Assembly (NCBI GenBank): GCA_036504215.1
Contig: DASXVO010000022.1
Span: 1 to 45,932 of the forward strand
Length of the DNA: 45,932 nucleotides
Direction: 5' to 3'
DNA from: Vicinamibacterales bacterium
GTDB taxonomy: Bacteria > Acidobacteriota > Vicinamibacteria > Vicinamibacterales > Fen-181
Below are positions 31,717-39,425 of the stretch, piece after piece (position 1 is the stretch's first letter; every line of letters starts with the position of its first letter). Both the position numbers and the translations under genes were made by a program. Below the pieces are notes generated by a model that saw only the letters and a list, made by a program, of their open reading frames with translations, was not told the DNA's origin and made no database searches.

Positions 31717-34395
31717 ATGGACGACAACGAGGTTCTCGATCTCATCAAAGAATTCCTCATTGAGAGCAATGAGAACCTGGCACGGCTCGAGCAGGAGATG
31801 TTGGCGCTCGAACAGCGCCCGAACGACCTTGCGCTGCTCGGCAGCGTCTTCCGTACCATCCACACCATCAAGGGGACGTGCGGCTTTCTCGGCTTCGACC
31901 GGCTCGAGGGCGTCACGCACGTTGCCGAGAACATCCTGAACCAGTTGCGCAGCGGTGAGCGGGCGCTCACGCCGTCCCTCGTCTCGCTCATTCTCGAAGC
32001 AGTCGATGCCGTCAAGACCATCCTGGCGAACATCGAGGCTACGCAGAAGGAGGGCGCTGACCAGTGGGGCGACCTCCGGGCGCGCTTGCAGCAGGCGTGC
32101 GACGTGCCGGCGGCCCCGGCTCCCGAGCCTGCGATCCCGGCTCCCGGGACTGCTGCGGCCCCGAATGCCGCACCAGCGATCTCCGCAACCCCGACTCCGG
32201 TGACGACGCCAGTGGCGACGCCGGCCGCGGCCGCCAAGCCCGTGCCTGCGGCGGCTCCGTCGGAGCCGGCCCAGGCTGCCACGCCAGAAGTCGAGGTGGC
32301 GGCGGCGCAGCGAGGAACGTCCGTGGTCGACTCCACGATCCGCGTGGACGTCGGGCTGCTCGACAAGCTGATGAACCTGGTCGGCGAGCTCGTGCTGGCC
32401 CGGAACCAGATCCTCCAGGTGAATTCGCGCCGCGAGGAAGCCGCCCTGAACGCCACCTCCCAGCGCTTGAATCTCATAACCACCCAGCTGCAGGAGGGCG
32501 TCATGAAGACGCGCATGCAGCCGATCGGCGTGGTGTGGAACAAGCTGCCGCGAGTCGTTCGCGACATGGCGTCCAGCCTCCAGAAGCAGATCCGCGTCGA
32601 GATGGACGGCGCCGAGACCGAACTCGACAAGAGCATCATCGAGGCCATCAAGGATCCGCTCACGCACATCGTCCGCAACTGCTGCGATCACGGGATCGAG
32701 AAGCCCGAGCGTCGCGTGCCGGCCGGGAAGAACCCCGAGGGGCGGCTGCTGCTCCGGGCCTTCCACGAGGGCGGCCATGTCAACATCGAGATTTCCGACG
32801 ACGGCGGCGGCATCGACCCGAAGAAGCTGAAGGACAAGGCCCTCCAGAAGGGGCTGGTCCGCCCGGAACAGGCCGAGCGGATGAGTGACAGAGAAGCAGT
32901 CAACCTCGTCTTCCTGCCCGGTCTCTCCACCGCCGAGAAGGTCACGAACATCTCGGGACGCGGCGTCGGCATGGATGTCGTCAAGACCAACATCGAGAAG
33001 ATCGGCGGCGGCGTGGACGTCATCTCCCGCGTCGGCGCGGGGACGACCGTCAAGATCAAGATTCCGCTGACGCTGGCCATCATTCCCGGACTTGTAGTCA
33101 ACAGTGGGTCCGAGCGCTTCGTGATTCCGCAGGTCAGCCTCCAGGAACTGGTTCGTCTGGAAGGCGCCTCCGGCAGGAAGCAGATTGAACTCATCCACGG
33201 AACACCGGTCTACCGCCGGCGCGGCACGCTGCTGCCGATTGCCTATCTCGACGCGATGCTCGGCCTCCGTACCGGGCCGCACGACGCCGAGATCGTGAAC
33301 ATCGTCGTCCTGCAGGCTGACGGGCGCGAATTCGGCCTCGTGGTCGATCGGATCAATGACACGCAGGAGATTGTCGTCAAGCCGCTCGGGAAGCAGTTGA
33401 AGGGGCTGAGCGCGTACGCCGGCGCCACCATCATGGGCGACGGTCGCGTGGCCCTGATTCTCGACGTGCACGGCCTGGCGGAGATGTCGGGCGTGCTGAA
33501 TGCCGCGCAGGAGCGTGGGCACTCGGAGGCCGAGCGCCACGAGCACGCGGCGGCTGGACGGCAGAACTACCTGGTCTTCCGGTCCGGGTCGTTCGAGCGC
33601 CTGGCGGTACCGCTGTCGCTGGTCGCACGGCTCGAGGAATTCCCGCTGGCGCAGATCGAGCACGCGGGCGGTCGCCTCGTCATCCAGTACCGCGGCCAGA
33701 TCCTCCACCTCGTCCAACTCTCGGCGCTGCTCGAGAACAGGCCCGTGGACGTGACGATCCTTCGGGATCCGGTGCAGGTCGTCGTCTTCAGCGACCGGGA
33801 TCATGTCATCGGTCTCATCGTCGACCAGGTCGTCGACATCGTCGACGAGGCGATCACCGTCCGGCAGTCCACCGAACGTGAAGGACTCGCAGGCGTCGCC
33901 GTGGTCGGCAAGAAGGTGACCGACTTCCTCGACCTCGTCTCGGTGATCCGCTCGGTCGACGACGAGTGGTTCGGCGACGAGGCCCAGAAGGAAGGGGCCG
34001 CGCTGGTCATGGTCGTGGACGCCTCACCGTTCTCCCGGGCACTCACGAAGAACAGTCTGGAACTCGCCGGCCACACGGTCATCGAGGCGATCTCACCGGA
34101 GGAAGCGCTGGCACGGCTCGAGAAGGAACGGGTGAACGTCGTGGTGGCATCCGTCGAGTTGCCGCGCGCCGGCGCCGCGCACCTCGTCCGCCAGCTCCGG
34201 TCGAAGGAGGCGTTCGCCATGGTCCGCGCGCTGGCCGTGACGGCGCGAGCCGCAGATGTGAAACGGGAACGGGCTGACCTCGACTATGACGAGTACCTCC
34301 TGCGTTCGGATCGGGAGGGCCTCCTGCGAGCCATTCTGCGCGGCAACGTGCCGCCGGTGGAACCCGATCTCGCGATGGCGATCAAGAGGAGCTAG
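31717..34395 (+). CDS. cheA: Chemotaxis histidine kinase CheA with C-terminal pseudo-receiver
   Basis: An 892-residue protein. The Hpt (P1) domain (1-110) has RTIHTIKGTCGFLGF with H49. An alanine/proline-rich linker (about 130-190) replaces a clear P2. Dimerisation and ATPase domains (about 205-445) include LTHIVRNCCDHGIE and GRGVGMDVVKTNIEKIGG. Two CheW-like domains follow (about 450-590 and 610-750). The last 135 residues fold like a receiver (ALVMVVDASPFSRALTKNSLELAG), but the phosphoacceptor position in VVVASVELPRAG is serine (about S812) and the lysine strand reads YLLRSD. The core kinase looks active; the tail probably cannot be phosphorylated. It heads the chemotaxis operon behind a sigma-28-like promoter. 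Confidence 0.95.
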   Translation: MDDNEVLDLIKEFLIESNENLARLEQEMLALEQRPNDLALLGSVFRTIHTIKGTCGFLGFDRLEGVTHVAENILNQLRSGERALTPSLVSLILEAVDAVKTILANIEATQKEGADQWGDLRARLQQACDVPAAPAPEPAIPAPGTAAAPNAAPAISATPTPVTTPVATPAAAAKPVPAAAPSEPAQAATPEVEVAAAQRGTSVVDSTIRVDVGLLDKLMNLVGELVLARNQILQVNSRREEAALNATSQRLNLITTQLQEGVMKTRMQPIGVVWNKLPRVVRDMASSLQKQIRVEMDGAETELDKSIIEAIKDPLTHIVRNCCDHGIEKPERRVPAGKNPEGRLLLRAFHEGGHVNIEISDDGGGIDPKKLKDKALQKGLVRPEQAERMSDREAVNLVFLPGLSTAEKVTNISGRGVGMDVVKTNIEKIGGGVDVISRVGAGTTVKIKIPLTLAIIPGLVVNSGSERFVIPQVSLQELVRLEGASGRKQIELIHGTPVYRRRGTLLPIAYLDAMLGLRTGPHDAEIVNIVVLQADGREFGLVVDRINDTQEIVVKPLGKQLKGLSAYAGATIMGDGRVALILDVHGLAEMSGVLNAAQERGHSEAERHEHAAAGRQNYLVFRSGSFERLAVPLSLVARLEEFPLAQIEHAGGRLVIQYRGQILHLVQLSALLENRPVDVTILRDPVQVVVFSDRDHVIGLIVDQVVDIVDEAITVRQSTEREGLAGVAVVGKKVTDFLDLVSVIRSVDDEWFGDEAQKEGAALVMVVDASPFSRALTKNSLELAGHTVIEAISPEEALARLEKERVNVVVASVELPRAGAAHLVRQLRSKEAFAMVRALAVTARAADVKRERADLDYDEYLLRSDREGLLRAILRGNVPPVEPDLAMAIKRS

Positions 34396-34398
34396 GTC

Positions 34399-34896
34399 AT
34401 GACGGATATCGATCAGACACGCGCGGCCGGCGGCGTCGCCGAAGCCGGCGACCGGCAATTTGCCACGTTCTTCGTCGACAACCTGCTGTTCGGCGTCGAA
34501 GTGCTGCGCGTGCAGGAAGTCCTGCGTTACCAGGAAATGACCCCCGTGCCCCGGGCGCCCGAGCAGATCGAGGGCCTCATCAACCTGCGCGGACAGATCG
34601 TGACCGCGATCGACGTGCGGCGTCGGTTGGGTCTTGGCGCCCGGGAGTCGGGTCGCACGCCCATGAACATGGTCATCCGTGCGGAAGACGGGGCGGTGAG
34701 CCTGCTGGTGGACGAGATCGGCGACGTGCTCGACGTCGAGCAGTCGGATTTCGAGCCGGTGCCGGAGAACGTGGCGCCGAGCATCAGGGATCTGACGACG
34801 GGCGTGTACAAGATGAAGGAGCGGCTGCTCCTGGTCCTGGACACGAACAAGGCGATCGAAACCGGGTACCCCGCTGGCCGGCAGCGCGTGCAGTAG
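34399..34896 (+). CDS. cheW: Chemotaxis coupling protein CheW
   Basis: A 165-residue protein starting 3 bases after cheA. The CheW fold spans about 20-155, with FATFFVDNLLFGVEVLRVQEVL, then PEQIEGLINLRGQIVTAIDVRRRLG and VSLLVDEIGDVLDVE. The receptor- and kinase-contact region around NLRGQIV is conserved. It links chemoreceptors to CheA. The 15-residue N-terminal extension and the short basic tail are unremarkable. The chemoreceptors encoded downstream are its natural partners. Confidence 0.95.
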   Translation: MTDIDQTRAAGGVAEAGDRQFATFFVDNLLFGVEVLRVQEVLRYQEMTPVPRAPEQIEGLINLRGQIVTAIDVRRRLGLGARESGRTPMNMVIRAEDGAVSLLVDEIGDVLDVEQSDFEPVPENVAPSIRDLTTGVYKMKERLLLVLDTNKAIETGYPAGRQRVQ

Positions 34897-34909
34897 AACG
34901 GAGCGCGGC

Positions 34910-35533
34910 GTGGCATTCACCTTCTTCTTTCGCGACCAGCACGTGCTCGACCTCATCGTGAAGCACGTCGGTCCGACCCTGTGCGGCCGGAGCCGCGCCC
35001 GCATCTGGGATGCGGGCTGCGCGATGGGGCCGGAGCCGTACTCGCTGGCGATTCTTATGGCCGAATCGCTGGGCTACTTCGCGTTCAACAACCTCCGGAT
35101 CGACGCGTCGGATCTGGACGACTGCGGGCTGTTCGGTCCCATCATCGAGAGCGGGACGTACGACTGGCAGGAGATCGAGCGCCTGCCGAAGCCGCTGCTC
35201 GAGAAGTACTTCTCCGAAGTCGCGCCGAAGCGCTACCAGATCGTGCAGCGGGTGAGGAACTGCGTGAGATTCCAGCGCCACGACCTGCTGTCGCTGAAGC
35301 CGATCGGCGAGGGTTATCACCTCATTCTGTGCAAGAACGTGCTGCTCCACCTCCAGCCCGCCGAGCGGGTCGAGGTGATCCGCATGTTCCATGCGTCGCT
35401 GGCGCCGGGTGGGTTCATGGCCACCGAGCAGACCCAGAAAATGCCGGGGGAGCTCGAGCCCCTGTTCGAGCAGGTCGTGTCGGACGGGCAGGTGTTCCGG
35501 AAGGTGGAGGCGGCGCAGGCGAGTGCCGCCTGA
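34910..35533 (+). CDS. Shortened CheR-like methyltransferase
   Basis: A 207-residue protein with a GTG start. It corresponds to the catalytic part of CheR only: [18 protein letters not shown] is the S-adenosylmethionine-binding loop, [11 protein letters not shown] the acidic ribose-binding strand, and [23 protein letters not shown] matches the CRNVLIYF region. The beta-subdomain segment between them is present. The N-terminal helical domain of about 75 residues found in the full-length CheR at 44750 is missing, so FTFFFRDQ begins the protein. It may be a receptor methyltransferase specialised for the adjacent receptor, or one that targets another protein. A full CheR is encoded in the same operon. 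Confidence 0.78.
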   Translation: MAFTFFFRDQHVLDLIVKHVGPTLCGRSRARIWDAGCAMGPEPYSLAILMAESLGYFAFNNLRIDASDLDDCGLFGPIIESGTYDWQEIERLPKPLLEKYFSEVAPKRYQIVQRVRNCVRFQRHDLLSLKPIGEGYHLILCKNVLLHLQPAERVEVIRMFHASLAPGGFMATEQTQKMPGELEPLFEQVVSDGQVFRKVEAAQASAA

Positions 35534-35597
35534 CACACATCAACGGGTCGGAGAGCCGACACAGGACGGGGGCAGGGCAACAGACAGAAGGCATGTC

Positions 35598-38500
35598 ATG
35601 TCGATTTCCAGAACCGTCGGCATCATCGTCGCGGGAGTGCTCATCGTCACCTTGGGCTGCATGGTCGGCGTGCTCGTCACGCGAACCGCGCGGACCACTG
35701 CGGACAACGACGCCAGGGACGCCGAGGTGCTGGAGAGCGTCATCGCCGACGCGCTGAAGTTCTCGATGGGCGAAGGCGTGAGCGACGTGAAGCCGCTCGT
35801 CAGCCGGATGCAGGGGCGGGGCGACATCGTCGATTTGCGGGTGACGCCGACCAACGCAGTCCGCGCCGGCAGCGAGGATCGAATGGACGCGGCCGAGCGC
35901 CAGGTCATGGCCACGCTGCAGGGGCAGTCGGTCGTCGAGACGTTCAACGGGCAGCCAGTCGTCCGGACCATCAGTGCGATAGCCGCAGACCAGAAGTGCA
36001 CCCAGTGCCACAGCACGGCCGTCGGCCGTCCGCTGGCGGTATTCAGCCTCAGGCGATCGACCGCGCACGCGGCCGCCGAAATCAGCAGCCAGAGGTGGAT
36101 GGGGGTACTGATGGGCGCTGGGACGGTGATCTTCGCGTTCCTGCTGTTGGCGTGGCTGATCAGGCGCCAGGTGGTGCGCCCGTTGGCCGCCTCGGTGGTC
36201 CATATCGAGCGGCTCGCCCAGGGTGACGTGACGCACACGGTCGAAGTCGGCAGGAACGACGAGATCGGGGTGCTTCTCCAATCGGTGCGAACGCTGCAGA
36301 CGTCGCTGAAGCAGAAGACCGAAGCAGCCGATCAGATCGCAGACGGCAACCTGGACGTCGAGGTGGAGGTCCGGTCCGACGTCGACACGCTGGGGAAGGC
36401 GATGCTCCGGATGCGGGACAGCATTCGCGGCGTCATCGGCGAAACGCGCGTGTTGACCGACGCGGCGCGCGCCGGTCGCCTCGCGACACGGGGCCCCGCG
36501 GACAGGTTCCATGGCGCGTTCCGCGAGGTCGTCCACGGCATCAACGAGACGCTCGATGCCGTGGTGGGTCCGCTGACGGTCGCGGCCGAGTACGTCGAGC
36601 GGATCAGCAAGGGCGACATTCCGGAGCCGATCACCCGGGAGTTCCCGGGCGACTTCAACGAAATCAAGACGAGCGTCAATGCGTGCATCGCCGCGCTGGA
36701 ACAGATGCGCAGCGATGTGAGGACGCTGGCCGGTGCCGCCCTCGATGGTGACCTCCACGTCCGGGCGGACGTGGCCCGCCACCAGGGTGCGTTTCGGGTC
36801 ATCGTCAAGGGGTTCAACGACACGCTCGACACGGTCATCGACCCGCTCGAGGTCGCGGCCAGCTGCGTGAGCCGTATCTCGAAGGGCGACATCCCGGATC
36901 GGATCACTCAGGACTACAAGGGCGATTTCAACGGCCTCAAGACCAGTCTCAACGGGTGCATCGACAACGTGCAGGCGCTCATTGCCGACGTCCGCAGGCT
37001 GGCGTCAGCGGCCGTGCAGGGAGAGTTGTCGGTGCGGGCCGACGCCACCCGGCACGGCGGGGAGTTTCGCACCATCGTCGAAGGCGTGAATGCCACGCTG
37101 GACGCGGTCATCGGGCCACTCACCCTCGCGGCCGATTACGTGAAGCGGATCGGGAGCGGTGACATCCCAGAGAAGGTCGTGGCCGAGTACCGCGGTGACT
37201 TCGGCGAGCTGATGACGAACCTGAATGCGTGCATCGAGGGCCTGTCGGCCTTGCAGGAGGCCAACCAGGTCCTGCAGTTGATGACGCTGAACGACTTCAC
37301 CGTCCGCGTGGCGGGCGCGTATCAAGGCGTCTTCGCCGCCGTGGCCCGCGGCGTCAACGAGGTGCTCGAGAGCCAAATCGGCACGCAAGAGGCCGTCGAG
37401 CGAATCGCCCGCGGAGACCTCTCGCAACTGGAACAGGTTCGGGCGATTGGCGGCGGCACCGGGCGGCGCTCGGCGAACGACCAGATCGTCCCGTCGTTCA
37501 TCCGGATGATGGAGGCGATCCGGGCGCTCGTGGCCGACACCAACGACCTGTCGAAAGCGGCCGTCGAGGGCCGGCTGTCCGCGCGGGCGAATGCCTCCAG
37601 GCACGAGGGCGACTACCGCCGCGCCATCGAGGGTGTGAATGCAACGCTCGACGCCGTGATCGGTCCGCTGAACGTCGCCGCCGAGTACGTCGACCGAATC
37701 TCCAAGGGCGACATCCCGCAGAAGATCACCGATCAGTACAGCGGCGACTTCAACGAGATCAAGGTTAACCTCAACGCCTGCATCGAGGCCGTCAACGCTC
37801 TCGTGCGCGACGCGAACGAACTCGTCGACGCGGCCGTCGCGGGTCGCCTGAAGACGCGCGCCAATCCGGACGGGCACGGCGGTGACTTCCGCCGGATTGT
37901 CGAGGGGGTCAATCGGACGCTCGACGCGGTCACCAATCCGCTCAACGAGGCGGCGACGGTGCTCGATCGGGTCGCGCACCAGGATCTCAGCGTGCACGTG
38001 GAGGGGGACTACACCGGCGACCACGCGGCCATCAAGACCTCGATCAACACGATGGTGATGGACCTTCGCGGCTCCATCCAGTCGATCGGCCAGAACGCCC
38101 AGCGCCTCGCCGGCTCGTCACAGGAACTGACGACGATCAGCGAGCAGATGGCGTCGAACGCCGAGGAGACCGCGACGCAGACCAACGTGGTGTCGGCCGC
38201 ATCGGAAGAGGTGTCCAGGAACCTCACCGTTGTCGCCACGAGCGCCGAGGAGATGCTCGCCTCGATCCGTGAGATCGCGAAGAGCGCGAACGAGGCCGCG
38301 AAGATGGCCAAGGGAGCCGTCAGCGTGGCTGATGCCACCAACGGCACCGTCAGGAAGCTCGGCGACAGCTCGATGGAAATCGGTAACGTCATCAAGGTCA
38401 TCACGTCGATTGCCGAGCAGACCAACCTGCTCGCCCTGAATGCGACGATCGAAGCGGCGCGCGCGGGCGACGCGGGCAAGGGCTTCGCGGTCGTGGCGAA

Positions 38501-38873
38501 CGAGGTCAAGGAACTCGCCAAGGCCACCGCCAAGGCGACCGAGGAGATCAGCCACAAGATCGAGGCGATCCAGGGCGAGACCCATGGCGCGGTGGAGGCG
38601 ATTGCGCAGATCAGCGCGGCAATCGGCCAGATCGACGACGTATCGAACACGATCGCCTCGGCGGTCGAGCAGCAGATGGCGACCACCAACGAGATCGGTC
38701 GCAACATCTCCGAGGCGGCGCGCGGAGCGGGCGAAATCGCCCGCAACGTCTCGAGCGTGGCAGGAGCCGCGCAGTCGACCGCGCACGGCGCGAGCGAAAC
38801 CCAGCAGTCCGCGAAGGCCCTCACCGAGATGGCCGCTCGCCTGCAGGCGCTCGTCGCCGGATTCCACGTGTGA
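35598..38873 (+). CDS. Poly-HAMP chemoreceptor with c-type haem motif
   Basis: A 1091-residue methyl-accepting chemotaxis protein; AGAAGG precedes the ATG. TM1 (about 8-28) and TM2 (about 167-188) bound a periplasmic domain of about 135 residues. Near its end that domain carries C134-T-Q-C137-H138, a covalent haem-c attachment motif, in the setting [21 protein letters not shown]. This resembles haem-c sensor domains of deltaproteobacterial receptors, suggesting a redox, NO, CO or oxygen signal. A HAMP domain is followed by six HAMP-like units (about 315-850), mostly 91 residues each. The signalling hairpin tip is [20 protein letters not shown]. It lacks a C-terminal NWETF-type pentapeptide. 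Confidence 0.93.
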   Translation: MSISRTVGIIVAGVLIVTLGCMVGVLVTRTARTTADNDARDAEVLESVIADALKFSMGEGVSDVKPLVSRMQGRGDIVDLRVTPTNAVRAGSEDRMDAAERQVMATLQGQSVVETFNGQPVVRTISAIAADQKCTQCHSTAVGRPLAVFSLRRSTAHAAAEISSQRWMGVLMGAGTVIFAFLLLAWLIRRQVVRPLAASVVHIERLAQGDVTHTVEVGRNDEIGVLLQSVRTLQTSLKQKTEAADQIADGNLDVEVEVRSDVDTLGKAMLRMRDSIRGVIGETRVLTDAARAGRLATRGPADRFHGAFREVVHGINETLDAVVGPLTVAAEYVERISKGDIPEPITREFPGDFNEIKTSVNACIAALEQMRSDVRTLAGAALDGDLHVRADVARHQGAFRVIVKGFNDTLDTVIDPLEVAASCVSRISKGDIPDRITQDYKGDFNGLKTSLNGCIDNVQALIADVRRLASAAVQGELSVRADATRHGGEFRTIVEGVNATLDAVIGPLTLAADYVKRIGSGDIPEKVVAEYRGDFGELMTNLNACIEGLSALQEANQVLQLMTLNDFTVRVAGAYQGVFAAVARGVNEVLESQIGTQEAVERIARGDLSQLEQVRAIGGGTGRRSANDQIVPSFIRMMEAIRALVADTNDLSKAAVEGRLSARANASRHEGDYRRAIEGVNATLDAVIGPLNVAAEYVDRISKGDIPQKITDQYSGDFNEIKVNLNACIEAVNALVRDANELVDAAVAGRLKTRANPDGHGGDFRRIVEGVNRTLDAVTNPLNEAATVLDRVAHQDLSVHVEGDYTGDHAAIKTSINTMVMDLRGSIQSIGQNAQRLAGSSQELTTISEQMASNAEETATQTNVVSAASEEVSRNLTVVATSAEEMLASIREIAKSANEAAKMAKGAVSVADATNGTVRKLGDSSMEIGNVIKVITSIAEQTNLLALNATIEAARAGDAGKGFAVVANEVKELAKATAKATEEISHKIEAIQGETHGAVEAIAQISAAIGQIDDVSNTIASAVEQQMATTNEIGRNISEAARGAGEIARNVSSVAGAAQSTAHGASETQQSAKALTEMAARLQALVAGFHV
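36540..38000 (+). repeat. Tandem 273-base HAMP-like repeats in the haem chemoreceptor
   Basis: Units begin at 36540, 36813, 37086, 37353, 37635 and 37908 with [12 protein letters not shown]-like residues. Three of the five intervals are exactly 273 bases (91 codons, 13 heptads); the other two are 267 and 282. Each unit holds a GDIP-type turn and a GDFNEIK-type turn, as in alternating HAMP pairs. Confidence 0.8.
38466..38574 (+). repeat. Near-identical tract shared with the second chemoreceptor gene
   Basis: This 109-base stretch of the signalling domain matches 42756-42864 with a single difference (38495 versus 42785), including 79 bases with no change. Flanking parts of the two genes differ at many synonymous sites, so recent gene conversion or strong local constraint is likely. 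Confidence 0.75.
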
Positions 38874-38945
38874 GTCGGGACGGTAAACGCAATACAACAG
38901 GAAACGGTAGAAACAGGTCGGGTTTGACGTCAGAGAGGAGACGTT

Positions 38946-39284
38946 ATGTTGAGCAAACGGGTCGTGATCATCGGGTTGGCATTGGCGGTGCTCTTCGCGG
39001 GCAGTGCCGCGGCACAGTGGCGGGGCCTCGGCCGGCTCACGGGCAAGGTTGTGGACGAGGCCGGGGCGGTCCTGGTCGACGTGACTGTTCGCGCAGACCT
39101 CCCGGGCATGGGCGGGACGACGGTGAAGACCAACGAGAAGGGCGAGTGGATGATCAGCGGCATCGCCCGCGGTGAGTGGGTCATCACCGTGGCGAAGGAC
39201 GGCATGGCGATCCAGAAGGTCAAGGCCGTCGTGCAGGAAATGGCGGTTCCGCCGCTGGTGAAGACGACGCTGAAGAAGGAGTAG
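38946..39284 (+). CDS. Small secreted carboxypeptidase-regulatory-like protein
   Basis: A 112-residue protein with a strong AGAGGAG site before the ATG. A signal peptide (KRVVIIGLALAVLFAGSAAAQ, probable cleavage after AAA or AAAQ) is followed by one beta-sandwich domain. GRLTGKVVDEAGAVLVDVTV and TNEKGEWMISGIARGEWVITVAKDG are hallmarks of the CarboxypepD-regulatory fold. No catalytic residues are present. The domain usually mediates binding on secreted or outer-membrane proteins. It lies between two chemoreceptor genes, so it could be a periplasmic ligand-binding partner of one of them. That idea rests on position alone. Confidence 0.82.
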   Translation: MLSKRVVIIGLALAVLFAGSAAAQWRGLGRLTGKVVDEAGAVLVDVTVRADLPGMGGTTVKTNEKGEWMISGIARGEWVITVAKDGMAIQKVKAVVQEMAVPPLVKTTLKKE

Positions 39285-39338
39285 TTGGTGACCAGGCGCC
39301 GCCCCGCCAAGTGAGGGAGCGGCTGCCTGGGACGTGGT

Positions 39339-39372
39339 CGGATGAAGCGCGACGGATGTCGCGCCTCATCCG
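39339..39372 (+). terminator. Strong hairpin between the small secreted protein and second chemoreceptor genes
   Basis: CGGATGA and GCGCGAC pair with GTCGCGC and TCATCCG around a GGAT loop. That gives 14 base pairs interrupted by a single A-C mismatch. No T-tract follows. It may be an attenuator, an mRNA-stability element or an imperfect terminator that lowers expression of downstream genes. Confidence 0.5.
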
Positions 39373-39425
39373 GGACGCGGTTAACGTCGGTTGCTCGATG
39401 AGCGCGCATTCGCAAAGGTTGACAT

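Noticed and set aside
31675-33804. 709-residue minus-strand open frame
   Set aside because: It mirrors cheA, whose motifs are unambiguous.
35540-35597. Sigma-28 promoter before the haem receptor (GCCGACAC)
   Set aside because: The -10 box is partial, and nothing resembling TAAAGTTT lies 11 bases upstream.
39360-39425. Sigma-28 promoter before the Cache receptor (CTCGATGA)
   Set aside because: The -10 box matches 5 of 8 positions, but the correctly spaced -35 region matches only 3 of 8.
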